46,305 nucleotides of DNA from Cellulomonas hominis (GCF_005239125.1 NZ_SZYE01000008.1:1-46305); one strand, 5' to 3'; positions 17,725 to 25,933 are shown, numbered from the stretch's first letter. Numbers and translations: made by a program. The notes: generated by a model not told the origin, from the letters alone.

Positions 17725-17745
17725 CGCTATACCCCCCAGGGGTAT
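17725..17745 (-). promoter_or_regulatory. CsoR operator overlapping the csoR promoter
   Basis: A perfect 7-3-7 palindrome, atacccc-cca-ggggtat (17729-17745), matches the GC-rich CsoR operators of actinobacteria, with A/T-rich ends flanking C and G runs. On the minus strand it overlaps a possible -10 TATAGC (17725-17730), so binding would block RNA polymerase. The csoR start codon is 51 nt downstream. Confidence 0.85.
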
Positions 17746-17785
17746 TCCGGGAGCCCGAGCGGGAGCCCTCGGGAAGGAGCCCGCC

Positions 17786-17842
17786 GAGCATGCAGCAGCT
17801 GCCGGGTTCGAGCGCCTCGAACCCCGCAGCTGGTGCGTGCTC
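17786..17842 (-). terminator. Long hairpin between fni and csoR
   Basis: Two 27-nt arms (17786-17812 and 17816-17842) pair at 24 positions around a 3-nt loop. This is the strongest hairpin I found in the window. It starts 70 nt after the fni stop and precedes the csoR promoter, so it very probably ends the mevalonate operon transcript. It has no U tract. Confidence 0.7.
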
Positions 17843-17848
17843 GGCAGG

Positions 17849-17905
17849 GCTGGGGGTGGGGCTGGGGGTGGGGGACGGGAGGGGGCAGGGGCGGGGTGGG
17901 GCCGC
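17849..17905 (+). repeat. G-run tract with G-quadruplex potential
   Basis: The plus strand has about ten runs of three or more G separated by one to three bases (gggctgggggtggggctggg and following). The runs are on the strand opposite the fni transcript, so a quadruplex would form in DNA, not in that RNA. It sits between the fni stop codon and the long hairpin. Confidence 0.6.
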
Positions 17906-17911
17906 GCGGGG

Positions 17912-19045
17912 TCAGAGGCCGCTGCGGCGGGCGTACGCGCGGGCGTCGACGCCGCGCAGGTCGCAGAACTCGCGCACCGGGCCCGTGAGCAGCAGGTCGA
18001 TCCGGCGCAGGTCCGCGACCGTGCGGGCGCCGAGCAGCGTCATGATGTCCCCGACCTGGGTCAGCCAGGTCTGGATGCGGGCGACGAGGGCCGCCTCGCC
18101 GTCGGTCAGCAGGGTGCGCAGGAAGCCCCCGGCGACGCCGACGGCCGTGGCGCCGAGCGCGAGCGCGCGCACGACGTCGAGGGGGTGCCGCACGCCGCCG
18201 GACGCCAGCAGGTCCACGCCGTCGACCGACGACGCGTCCAGGAGGCCCTCGACCGCCGACTGCCCCCAGGACGCGAGGTAGTCCATGCCGCCGTCGGTGC
18301 GCCGCGCGGACTCGATGGCGGTGAAGTCGGTGCCGCCCCGGCCCGAGACGTCGACGGCCGCGACGCCGAGGTCCCGCAGGCGCTCGACGGTGCCGCGGCT
18401 CATCCCGGCGCCGACCTCCTTGACGACGACGGGGACGTCCACGCCGTCGACGATGGCGGCGATGTTCTCGGCCCAGCGCGTGAAGTCGCGGTCGCCCTCG
18501 GGCATGACGATCTCCTGCGCCGGGTTCACGTGCACCTGCAGGCCGTCGGCGCCGAGGATCTCCACCGAGCGCCGCGCCTGGGCGGGCGTGAGGTTGGCGT
18601 TGACGTTCGCCAGCACGAAGCCGTCGGGGTTGAGGTCGCGCAGCACCCGGAACGACGGGATCGCCGCGGGCTCGCGGTGCAGGATGCCCGTCGACCCCGA
18701 CGCGATGGGCACGCCGGTCTCCCGGGCGGCGATCGCCAGGGCGCGGTTGATCGTCCCGGTGTGCGCGGTGCCGCCGGTCATGCCGTTGATGTACAGCGGC
18801 ACCGGCCAGTCGAGCACCCGGCCCGCGGTGCGCAGCGACACCTGCGCGCGGTCGCCGGCCTGCAGCGGGTGGTTCATCGGGCGGACGTGGTCGAAGTCGC
18901 TCGGCCCGGGCTCGGCGTGCTGGGCGACGGCCAGGCGGACGTGGTCGTCCTTGCGGCGCGCGTCCTGCTCGGCGGGCGTCGCCCCGCCGGCGGCCCCGGG
19001 GGCGACGGCGGGCTGGTCCTGGCCGGACAGGGGGGCGTCGGTCAC
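17912..19045 (-). CDS. fni: Type 2 isopentenyl-diphosphate delta-isomerase
   Basis: A 377-residue FMN- and NADPH-dependent enzyme that interconverts isopentenyl and dimethylallyl diphosphate, the last step of the pathway encoded here. Hallmarks in order: RKDDHVRLAV near the N-terminus, NGMTGGTAHTG, ASGSTGILH, VNANL, QVHVNPAQEIVMPEGDRDF with the catalytic Gln and acidic residue, VVVKEVGAGMS, DVSGRGGTDF and the phosphate-binding LLASGGVRHPLDVVRALALGA. GTG 19045 overlaps the stop of the kinase gene by 4 nt. Type 2 enzymes are the usual partner of mevalonate clusters in Gram-positive bacteria. Confidence 0.95.
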   Translation of the reverse strand: MTDAPLSGQDQPAVAPGAAGGATPAEQDARRKDDHVRLAVAQHAEPGPSDFDHVRPMNHPLQAGDRAQVSLRTAGRVLDWPVPLYINGMTGGTAHTGTINRALAIAARETGVPIASGSTGILHREPAAIPSFRVLRDLNPDGFVLANVNANLTPAQARRSVEILGADGLQVHVNPAQEIVMPEGDRDFTRWAENIAAIVDGVDVPVVVKEVGAGMSRGTVERLRDLGVAAVDVSGRGGTDFTAIESARRTDGGMDYLASWGQSAVEGLLDASSVDGVDLLASGGVRHPLDVVRALALGATAVGVAGGFLRTLLTDGEAALVARIQTWLTQVGDIMTLLGARTVADLRRIDLLLTGPVREFCDLRGVDARAYARRSGL

Positions 19046-20193
19046 GGGGCGTCCTCGGCGTCGCAGGGCTGCTGGACCCGCAGGGACAGGTGCCGCACGT
19101 CGGACAGCGCCCAGTCCCGGAGCATCGGCTCGAGGTCGGTGTCGGCGTCGACCAGCACGATGCCGCAGTCGCCGCCGCCCGCGCCCGACGACTTGGCCGC
19201 CGCGCCGACGCCCTCGGCCGTCTCGCACAGCGTGCGCAGCGCGGGGGTCTCGATGTCGACGCCGGCGGCACGCGCGAGCGAGGTGAGCAGGCCGCGGGCG
19301 CGGTGGATCTGCGCCTTGGCCGCGGGGGCGTCGTCGCGCTCGATGGCGTCGGCCAGCGCGTCCACGCACTCCCGGGAGGCGGCCAGGAAGTCGGGGTAGT
19401 GCGCCTCGGCGGCGCCCTTGCGGGACTGCATCCGCTCGACCAGGCGGGTGGTCGACGCGGGGACGCCGGTCCAGCCCACGACCAGGCGCATGGTCCGCGG
19501 CGTCGGCAGCCGGCGCACGGACAGGCCCGGCCAGTCGGCGACGAGCAGCGCGGACAGCGGCCGCACGGCGCCCGAGGCCTCCGCGGCGGCCTGGGCGGTG
19601 CGCAGCCAGTCGCGGTCGAGCGCGGCGTACCGGATCCACCCGCCGTACAGGCTGGCCGCGACGTCGCCGCCCGAGCCCATCGGGTTGACCGCGACGGTGG
19701 CGAGCAGGGCCAGGCGCAGCAGGCGCTCGGTGGGCAGGTCGAGGCCGTAGAACCGGTCCAGCGCCCGCACGGTCGCCGCGGTGACGGCGGCCGAGGAGCC
19801 GAGCCCGAACTTCCGGCCCGACTGGTCGTCGAGTTCCGAGGTGATCGTGATGTCGTAGAAGCCGAGCGGGCGGCCCTGCTCCGCGGCGAACCGCTCCACG
19901 ACGTCGATCGCGGCGAGCACGTAGTCGAACGGGCGGCTGTCGTGGTCGAGCACCACGCGGCCGCCGTCGCGCCGCCACACCACCGGGAGCCGGCCGTACT
20001 GGTCGGACGCGATGGACCCGGCGCCCTCGGCGCGCGCGAGGCGCACCGTGACGTGCCGGTCGACGGCCACGAGGACCGCGGGGTAGCCGGCCTCGACCAC
20101 GGCGTACTCGCCGGCGACGAACAGCTTGCCGGGGGCGCTGACCTCGATCGGGGCCTCGGCGGGCGCGGGGGCCCCGGCGGCGGGGGCGGTCAC
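19042..20193 (-). CDS. mvaK2: Phosphomevalonate kinase
   Basis: A 383-residue GHMP kinase that phosphorylates mevalonate 5-phosphate to the diphosphate. Motif 1 is SAPGKLFVAGEYAVVEAGYP (19-38), motif 2 the phosphate loop KFGLGSSAAV (128-137) and motif 3 SSGAGGGDCGIVL near the C-terminus. The GEYAVVEAG variant and the total length fit bacterial phosphomevalonate kinase rather than the other GHMP enzymes. GTG 20193 overlaps the mvaD stop by 4 nt and its own stop overlaps fni, so the five enzymes and permease are read as a coupled chain. Confidence 0.94.
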   Translation of the reverse strand: MTAPAAGAPAPAEAPIEVSAPGKLFVAGEYAVVEAGYPAVLVAVDRHVTVRLARAEGAGSIASDQYGRLPVVWRRDGGRVVLDHDSRPFDYVLAAIDVVERFAAEQGRPLGFYDITITSELDDQSGRKFGLGSSAAVTAATVRALDRFYGLDLPTERLLRLALLATVAVNPMGSGGDVAASLYGGWIRYAALDRDWLRTAQAAAEASGAVRPLSALLVADWPGLSVRRLPTPRTMRLVVGWTGVPASTTRLVERMQSRKGAAEAHYPDFLAASRECVDALADAIERDDAPAAKAQIHRARGLLTSLARAAGVDIETPALRTLCETAEGVGAAAKSSGAGGGDCGIVLVDADTDLEPMLRDWALSDVRHLSLRVQQPCDAEDAP

Positions 20194-21185
20194 GCGGCAC
20201 CCCCCGCGGTCACCCGCAGGTCCGGGCCGGGGCGCGCGGTCACGACGCGGCGGGTGCCGCCCTCGGACAGCGCCGCGGCCACGGCGGGCAGGTCGCGGCC
20301 GGCGCACAGCACCTTGACGTTCGGGCCGGCGTCGATGGTCGCCCAGCAGGGCAGGCCGTCCGCGCGCAGCGCCTGCACCTGGTCCAGCACCCCGACGGTG
20401 TGCGCGGTCCAGTACCGGACCGGCGGCCGGGCGCCCAGCATCGTGGCGTGCATCCGCAGGGCGTTGGACTCCGCCAGCGTGCCGAGCGCGGGCAGGTCGC
20501 CGGCGGCCACGGCGTCGAGCATGAGCGCGACGTCGGCCTCGGTGGCCTCGGTCCACGCCGGGAAGTACGGGGAGGTCTCGACGGTGCGGCGCATGGCCTC
20601 GCGGGACGAGATCGCCTTGGGACCGGCGTCCAGCACGACGACGGCCATCGCGGGGTCGAGCGCGCCGCCGGCCTCGCCGCCGGGCACGGGCTCGGCGAAG
20701 GACGTGGCGTCGTCGGTGCCCGCGTGCCAGACCACCAGGCCGCCGAACACCGAGCGCGCCGCCGAGCCGGAGCCGCGGCGCGCGAGCCGGGACAGCGCGC
20801 GGGGGTCGAGGTCGAGGCCGTAGGCGGCCGACGCGGCACCGGCGAGCGCGGCGAACCCGCTCGCCGAGGAGGCCAGGCCCGCGCCGGTCGGCACGGTCGA
20901 CACCGAGGTGACCGCGGCGTGCGCGGACGACCCGGCGAGCGAGCGCACCAGGTCGAGGAACCGCCGGACCCGGGTCACCTCGCCCTCGGACATGGGCCGG
21001 CCGTCGAGCGTCCCGGTGTCCTCGGTCGCACCCGCGTCCAGGGTCACCGTCGTGGTGGCGTGGAACGCGTCGAGCGTCAGCGACAGGCTGGAGGTCGCGG
21101 GCAGCGCCAGGGCCTCGTCGCGCTTGCCCCAGTACTTGGCGAGCGCGATGTTCGCGTGCGCGACGGCGGTCGCGGAGTCAGTCAT
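20190..21185 (-). CDS. mvaD: Diphosphomevalonate decarboxylase
   Basis: A 331-residue GHMP-family enzyme that converts mevalonate 5-diphosphate to isopentenyl diphosphate with ATP. The diagnostic N-terminal block HANIALAKYWGKRDEALALP (residues 10-29) is exact for this enzyme, followed by the P-loop TGAGLASSASGFAAL and the C-terminal ATIDAGPNVKVLC. The catalytic Asp is expected in the AGPNVK/IDAGP and SSREAM region by family comparison. ATG 21185 overlaps the mevalonate kinase stop by 4 nt. Length and motif order are complete. Confidence 0.96.
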   Translation of the reverse strand: MTDSATAVAHANIALAKYWGKRDEALALPATSSLSLTLDAFHATTTVTLDAGATEDTGTLDGRPMSEGEVTRVRRFLDLVRSLAGSSAHAAVTSVSTVPTGAGLASSASGFAALAGAASAAYGLDLDPRALSRLARRGSGSAARSVFGGLVVWHAGTDDATSFAEPVPGGEAGGALDPAMAVVVLDAGPKAISSREAMRRTVETSPYFPAWTEATEADVALMLDAVAAGDLPALGTLAESNALRMHATMLGARPPVRYWTAHTVGVLDQVQALRADGLPCWATIDAGPNVKVLCAGRDLPAVAAALSEGGTRRVVTARPGPDLRVTAGGAA

Positions 21186-22204
21186 CCGAGGGGCACCTGG
21201 GCGGAGGGGGTGGCGGGACGCCGCGCGTCGGTCCGGTGCAGCCACGTGCGCGCCGCTCCCGCGCGGCGCAGGGCAGCGGCGATCGTACCAGCGGACGCCG
21301 CGTCGGCCGCGAGCGCCAGCATGCATCCGCCCTGGCCACCGCCGGTCAGCTTGGCGCCGAGGGCCCCGGCCGCCAGCGCCGCCCCGACCAGCCGGTCGAG
21401 CTCCGGCGAGGAGACGCCGAGCTCGGCGAGGGCGCCGTGCGCGCGCGTCATCCGGGCGCCGAGCTCCGCCGGGCGGTCGAGGGCCAGGTCGTCGACGACG
21501 TCCCGGGTGATGGCGCCGAGCTCCGCGACCAGCTCGGCCCCGCGGGCCGGGTGCCGGTCCCGGAACGACCGCACGTCGGCGACCGCGACCCGGGTCCGCC
21601 CGTGCACGCCGGTGTCGGCGACGACGAGGTGCGCGCGCAGGGCCAGGTCGAGCGGCCGGATCTCGCCGGCCTGGAACCACACCGGCTCCGTGGAGGCGGT
21701 GGTGCGGGCGTCCAGGCCGCTGGGGTTGCCGTGGGCCACCCGCTCGCCGACCTGCACCAGGTCGAAGTGCTCCTGCGCGGTCAGCGTGCGCCCGGCGAGG
21801 TCGGCCAGCGCGAGCGCGAGGGCACCGGCGGTGGCGGCGCTGGAGCCGAGGCCGCGGGCGGCCGGGATCGTGGACTCGGTGGACAGCACGATGTCCCGGT
21901 GCGGCAGCCCCAGGTGGTCGAGCGTGGCCTCGACGGCGGCGACCGGCGCCGCCAGCTGCTCGGGGGCGTCGGACAGCGCGCCCGAGTACAGGACGGACTC
22001 GAGGGTGAGCGGGCCCTCCTCGCGGCGCGCGACGGCCCGCATCGGCAGGCTGGCCAGCGGCAGCGCGATCGCGGGCTCGCCGTAGACGACGGCGTGCTCG
22101 CCGACCAGGATCGCCTTCGCGCGGGTGTGCCCCGTCCCGGTGGCGCGCGGGGCGCCCGGGCCGGTGCTGCGCGGGTTCGAGCTCGAGATGGTCCGACTCC
22201 TCAC
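21182..22204 (-). CDS. mvaK1: Mevalonate kinase
   Basis: A 340-residue GHMP kinase that phosphorylates mevalonate, the entry to the lower mevalonate pathway. Motif 1 is AKAILVGEHAVVYGEPAIALP (about 29-49), motif 2 RGLGSSAATAGALA (117-130), and motif 3 KLTGGGQGGCMLAL close to the C-terminus; VAHGNPSGLDA carries the active-site Asp of the family. I chose GTG 22204, because it overlaps the upstream permease stop as GTGA, the same 4-nt coupling found at every other junction of this operon. A longer start at 22225 adds seven residues. No HMG-CoA reductase or synthase gene is adjacent. Confidence 0.95.
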   Translation of the reverse strand: MRSRTISSSNPRSTGPGAPRATGTGHTRAKAILVGEHAVVYGEPAIALPLASLPMRAVARREEGPLTLESVLYSGALSDAPEQLAAPVAAVEATLDHLGLPHRDIVLSTESTIPAARGLGSSAATAGALALALADLAGRTLTAQEHFDLVQVGERVAHGNPSGLDARTTASTEPVWFQAGEIRPLDLALRAHLVVADTGVHGRTRVAVADVRSFRDRHPARGAELVAELGAITRDVVDDLALDRPAELGARMTRAHGALAELGVSSPELDRLVGAALAAGALGAKLTGGGQGGCMLALAADAASAGTIAAALRRAGAARTWLHRTDARRPATPSAQVPLG

Positions 22205-23553
22205 ATCAGGTGCGCCACGAACCACGGGGCCGCGTACAGCGACATGAACTGCACCCCGAAGTTGACGCCCAACCGGTTCAGCGTGCCGCAGGTCAGCCCG
22301 ACCAGCAGCACGGCGAAGACGTTGACGAGCCCTGCGTCCAGGTAGGCGAGGAGCAGGACGAACACGATGAACAGCGCGAGCACCGCCTCGTGCGGCACGT
22401 AGCGGGTGACCAGCGCGGTGAGCCGGAACGAGTACCGGACCGCCAGCACGTAGGACAGCACCAGGGCGAGCGTCCCGCCGACCACGACCGCGACCACGAA
22501 CTGCGACGTCGACAGCAGCTGGTGCAGGTTGTTGTCGAGGGTCAGCACGGGCGGCGCGTTGAACAGCGCGTTCGCGGGGCCGACCGCGACCGGCGACAGC
22601 GGCAGCCCGACCGCCAGGAGCGGGATGATCACGCCCGCCAGGTAGGTCGAGTGCGCGAGCGCGGCCATGGAGGTGATCGCCCGGGAGGACCGCTCGACGG
22701 GCTGCTGGGCGCGGGCGCCGGACGCCTCGCCCATGAGCAGCGTCAGGGCGACCGGGCTGAGGAAGAACAGCGGCGTGGACGCCGCGGAGACCGTGGCCGA
22801 GGCGCCGAGCTCGGCGCGGGTCAGCAGGCGCCGCGGGCTCAGCGGCGCGCCCTTCAGCTCCGACCGCGTGATGACGACCGGCGTGCGGCCGGCGCGGGGG
22901 AGCGCGGCGCGCAGCGTCGGGTTGAGCAGCGTGGCCAGGCTGAGCAGCAGCGGGCCCGCGGTGATCGACAGGAAGAACGACACCGTGATCGTGCCGTCCT
23001 CGGGCAGCACGCCGGTCTGCCGGTACAGCGCCTGCACGCCCTGGAACAGCAGGCCCAGCGGGATGATCGCCAGCAGCGAGAGCAGCTTGTTCTTCCCGAT
23101 CAGCGCCAGCACCACGGCGCCGCCGACGAACAGCAGCGACCCGTACTCCCGCAGCTGGTCCGCGAACGGGGTGATGGCGCCGGCGATCAGCAGCGCGAGC
23201 GGCACCGAGACCAGCGTGCCGACGACCGAGCCGGCCGCCATCTTGCGGATCGTCTCCGCCGCCCGGCCCTCCCGCTTGAGCAGCAGGGCGTGGTCGATCA
23301 TCGGCGCGGACAGCACGCCGCCGGGGAGGCCGACCAGCGCCGTCGGGATCGAGTTCGTCAGGTTGAGCGTGACCACGGCGGCGATGAAGAACGCCAGCAC
23401 CACCTGCGGGTCGGCGCCGGCGAGCACGAGGGCGAGCGTCACGGGCAGCAGGACCGACGTCTCGTCGGTGCCGGGGATGAACCCGATCAGCGTGTACAGC
23501 GCGACGGCCGCGAGAGCGGCGGCGACCATCGGCAGCAGCAGGGAGAGGTCCAC
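22201..23553 (-). CDS. TctA-like tripartite tricarboxylate transporter permease, coupled to the mevalonate genes
   Basis: A 450-residue polytopic protein with the TctA (PF01970) layout: about ten to twelve hydrophobic helices and two family-type loops, GFIPGTDETSVLLP (near residues 23-36, in place of the usual GxxPGLG) and ALVGLPGGVLSAP (about 72-84). Normal TctA works with TctB and a periplasmic/lipid-anchored TctC binding protein to import carboxylates with a cation gradient; neither is encoded here. It is somewhat shorter than typical TctA (about 500). Its stop overlaps the mevalonate kinase start by 4 nt, so it is part of the isoprenoid operon. The GTG start has no recognisable Shine-Dalgarno. 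Import of mevalonate or a related hydroxy acid is an inference from this coupling. Confidence 0.85.
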   Translation of the reverse strand: MDLSLLLPMVAAALAAVALYTLIGFIPGTDETSVLLPVTLALVLAGADPQVVLAFFIAAVVTLNLTNSIPTALVGLPGGVLSAPMIDHALLLKREGRAAETIRKMAAGSVVGTLVSVPLALLIAGAITPFADQLREYGSLLFVGGAVVLALIGKNKLLSLLAIIPLGLLFQGVQALYRQTGVLPEDGTITVSFFLSITAGPLLLSLATLLNPTLRAALPRAGRTPVVITRSELKGAPLSPRRLLTRAELGASATVSAASTPLFFLSPVALTLLMGEASGARAQQPVERSSRAITSMAALAHSTYLAGVIIPLLAVGLPLSPVAVGPANALFNAPPVLTLDNNLHQLLSTSQFVVAVVVGGTLALVLSYVLAVRYSFRLTALVTRYVPHEAVLALFIVFVLLLAYLDAGLVNVFAVLLVGLTCGTLNRLGVNFGVQFMSLYAAPWFVAHLM

Positions 23554-23644
23554 GGAGGTCTTTCGGTGCGGGGCGCCCGTCCGGATGGGTCGCGGCGGGC
23601 GCGTCGGCTGGCGCGGGGGGTGGTGCGCGGGGGGAGCGCGGGCG

Positions 23645-23899
23645 TCAGACCGGTGGCGGACCCGCCTCGGCGTCGGCCACGATCCGCACGTCCCGCTTCG
23701 GCCGGACGAGCACCACCGCGGCCGCGAACCCGACCACCGAGCCGCCGAGGCCCCAGAAGAACTCCGACGAGCCCAGGGCGCGGCCGATCACGACCGCGGC
23801 GGCCGTCACGATCGCCGTGACGGCGAGCGCCAGGACCAGGTCGCGCATCGACACGCGGTCGCCCCAGATCTCGACGTACTGGTCGTCGTCGCTGCTCAC
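23645..23899 (-). CDS. 84-residue two-helix membrane protein heading the mevalonate operon
   Basis: A small protein with a polar N-terminus (MSSDDDQYVEIWGDRVSMRD), a helix at about 21-43, a second helix at about 48-67, and a basic then acidic tail. The GTG start is preceded by an excellent ggaggagg. It lies 91 nt before the TctA-like gene on the same strand. Its position equals that of tctB in classical tripartite transporters, but TctB is about 150 residues with four helices, so this would be half of one at most. It may be a reduced TctB, or an unrelated accessory subunit. I do not recognise a family from sequence alone. Confidence 0.75.
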   Translation of the reverse strand: MSSDDDQYVEIWGDRVSMRDLVLALAVTAIVTAAAVVIGRALGSSEFFWGLGGSVVGFAAAVVLVRPKRDVRIVADAEAGPPPV

Positions 23900-23923
23900 G
23901 TTCCTCCTCCGGTCCGGGTCGTC

Positions 23924-23929
23924 ACCCTA
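23924..23929 (-). promoter_or_regulatory. Possible -10 element (TAGGGT) of the mevalonate operon
   Basis: On the minus strand TAGGGT lies 25 nt upstream of the 84-residue gene. No good -35 is visible. The remainder of the 228-nt divergent region up to 24127 shows no feature I can name. Confidence 0.3.
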
Positions 23930-24127
23930 GGACGTCCCCTGCGGGGAGCCTGTGCGGCGGTTGTGCGCGCGACGTGGACGTGCGGGTCGGAGCGCGGGCT
24001 GGCCGACGGCCACTGTGGGGTGACCTGGGCCGACGGGGCAACTCGGGGCGACGCGCCGGGTGCCGACACGCCGACGGTTCACCCGCTCCGGTGGCGGGCT
24101 GCGCCGGCGCGCGGACGATGGGGGAGC

Positions 24128-25021
24128 ATGAGCGACCAGACGACCCCCCAGGACCCGCAGACCCAGCACCCCGAGCCGGAGCAGCCCGCGCAGACCATCG
24201 CGCACCCCGGCCTCACGGACGACATGCGGCAGCAGCCCGACCACGGCGAGGAGTCGTACGTCGGCTCCGGCCGGCTCGAGGGCAAGCGCACGCTGATCAC
24301 CGGCGGCGACTCCGGCATCGGCCGGGCGGTGGCGATCGCGTTCGCCCGCGAGGGTGCCGACGTGGCGATCGTGTACCTCCCCGACGAGGAGGAGGACGCG
24401 CAGGAGACCGTGCGGCTGGTCGAGGCCGCCGGCCGCCGCGCGCTGACCCTGCCGGGCGACATCCGCGACGAGGCGTTCTGCTCCGAGATCGTCGAGCGCA
24501 CGGTCGCCGAGCTCGGCGGGCTGGACGTGCTCGTCAACAACGCGGCGTTCCAGATGTCCCAGGAGAACGGGCTGCTGGACCTGACGACCGAGCAGCTGGA
24601 CCGCACGTTCAAGACCAACCTGTACGCGATGTTCTGGATCACCAAGGCCGCCCTCCCGCACCTGCAGCCCGGGTCGAGCATCATCAACACGACGTCGGTC
24701 CAGGCCTACGAGCCGAGCCCGCAGCTCATCGACTACGCGACCACCAAGGCCGGCATCCTCAACTTCACCAAGGCGCTGGCGCAGCAGGTGGCCGAGCAGG
24801 GCATCCGGGTCAACGCCGTGGCGCCCGGGCCGATCTGGACCCCGCTGATCCCCGCGACGATGCCGGAGGAGAAGGTGAAGGAGTTCGGCGCGGACACCCC
24901 GCTGGGCCGCGCCGGCCAGCCGGCGGAGCTCGCCCCGGCGTACGTGTTCTTCGCGAGCCAGGAGAGCAGCTACATCACCGGCGAGCGCATCGGCGTCACG
25001 GGCGGCCGCTCGCTGGCCTGA
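24128..25021 (+). CDS. SDR family oxidoreductase (general-stress type)
   Basis: A 297-residue classical-type short-chain dehydrogenase with an N-terminal extension of about 45 polar residues. The cofactor motif is TGGDSGIGR (about 57-65), followed by DVLVNNAAFQ, the catalytic Ser in NTTSVQAYEP, Tyr and Lys in YATTKAG, and VNAVAPGPIWTPL. The extension plus EGKRTLITGGDSGIGRAVA places it with YdaD/YghA/YhxD-like enzymes, often induced by general stress; their substrates are unclear. ATG 24128 has gggg(a)g 3 nt upstream. It is divergent from the mevalonate operon and convergent with the uracil-DNA glycosylase gene. Confidence 0.92.
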   Translation: MSDQTTPQDPQTQHPEPEQPAQTIAHPGLTDDMRQQPDHGEESYVGSGRLEGKRTLITGGDSGIGRAVAIAFAREGADVAIVYLPDEEEDAQETVRLVEAAGRRALTLPGDIRDEAFCSEIVERTVAELGGLDVLVNNAAFQMSQENGLLDLTTEQLDRTFKTNLYAMFWITKAALPHLQPGSSIINTTSVQAYEPSPQLIDYATTKAGILNFTKALAQQVAEQGIRVNAVAPGPIWTPLIPATMPEEKVKEFGADTPLGRAGQPAELAPAYVFFASQESSYITGERIGVTGGRSLA

Positions 25022-25040
25022 CCCGCGGCCGTCGGGGGCC

Positions 25041-25106
25041 GAGTTCGCCGGTTGCGCGCGAGTTCGCCGGTTCCGCACCGGCGCTGAGCGCGCAACCGGC
25101 GAACTC
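25041..25106. repeat. Palindromic intergenic element with duplicated arm; probable bidirectional terminator
   Basis: A 19-nt arm gagttcgccggttgcgcgc (25041-25059) is repeated perfectly in inverted form at 25088-25106. A second copy of its first 13 nt, gagttcgccggtt, follows directly at 25060-25072, so the right arm can pair with either copy and form two alternative hairpins. It lies between convergent genes (stops at 25021 and 25123). The arrangement looks like an intergenic repeat family co-opted as terminator. Confidence 0.7.
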
Positions 25107-25122
25107 GCGCCCGCGCGCGCCG

Positions 25123-25872
25123 TCAGCCGGCCAGGGCGCGGGCGCGGAGGAGGACCGCGTCGAGCATGTCCTCGGTCAGGCGGCCGGTGAAGGTGTTCTG
25201 CTGGCTCACGTGGAAGCAGCCCAGCAGGGTCAGCCGCTCGCCGGTGCCCGGGCGGTCCAGCACCACCTCGGCGCCGTGGCCGAACCGGGGGCGGGGGCGC
25301 GGCACCGCCCAGCCCTGCTCGCCGAGCGTGCGGAGCAGCGCGTCCCAGCCGAACGCCCCGAGCACCAGGGCGACCCGCGGGCGCACGATCTCCAGCTCCC
25401 GCGCCAGCCACGGCCCGCAGCGGTGCCGCTCCTCGGGCAGCGGCTTGTTGTCGGGCGGCGCGCAGTGCACGGGCGCCGTGATCCGCACGCCGGTGAGCGT
25501 CAGCCCGTCGCCGGCGTGCACGGACGTCGGCTGCGACGCCATCCCCACGCGGTGCATGGCGGCGAACAGGAAGTCGCCGGACCGGTCGCCGGTGAACATC
25601 CGGCCGGTCCGGTTGGCGCCGTGGGCCGCGGGCGCGAGGCCGACCACCAGCACGGCGGCCTGCGGGTCGCCGAACCCGGGGGCGGGCCTCGCCCAGTACT
25701 CCTGGTCGCGGTACGCGGCGCGCTTCACGGTCGCGACGTGCTCCCGCCAGGCGACCAGCCGCGGGCACGCGCGGCACTCGACGACGGCGCCGTCGAGCTC
25801 GGCGAGATCGCGCGCCGCCGGGGCGGTGGCGGCGGGGAACCCGGGGTCGTCGGGGAGGTCGGGCACGGTCAC
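25123..25872 (-). CDS. Uracil-DNA glycosylase, family 5 (UDGb type)
   Basis: A 249-residue iron-sulfur DNA glycosylase that removes uracil and other deaminated bases. Four cysteines match the [4Fe-4S] ligands of families 4 and 5: Cys33, Cys36 (VECRACPRL), Cys137 and Cys152. The active-site motif is [19 protein letters not shown] (79-97), with the [14 protein letters not shown] form specific for family 5 (no catalytic Asp as in family 1), and the C-terminal motif is [12 protein letters not shown] (His221). GTG 25872 is the start of the frame. It is last in a run of four minus-strand genes with gaps of 47-64 nt. Confidence 0.94.
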   Translation of the reverse strand: MTVPDLPDDPGFPAATAPAARDLAELDGAVVECRACPRLVAWREHVATVKRAAYRDQEYWARPAPGFGDPQAAVLVVGLAPAAHGANRTGRMFTGDRSGDFLFAAMHRVGMASQPTSVHAGDGLTLTGVRITAPVHCAPPDNKPLPEERHRCGPWLARELEIVRPRVALVLGAFGWDALLRTLGEQGWAVPRPRPRFGHGAEVVLDRPGTGERLTLLGCFHVSQQNTFTGRLTEDMLDAVLLRARALAG

Positions 25873-25933
25873 CTCACCGGGTCCTCGACGTCGAGCCCGA
25901 GGCGCGCCGCTCGATCGACTCGGCCACGGCGCG

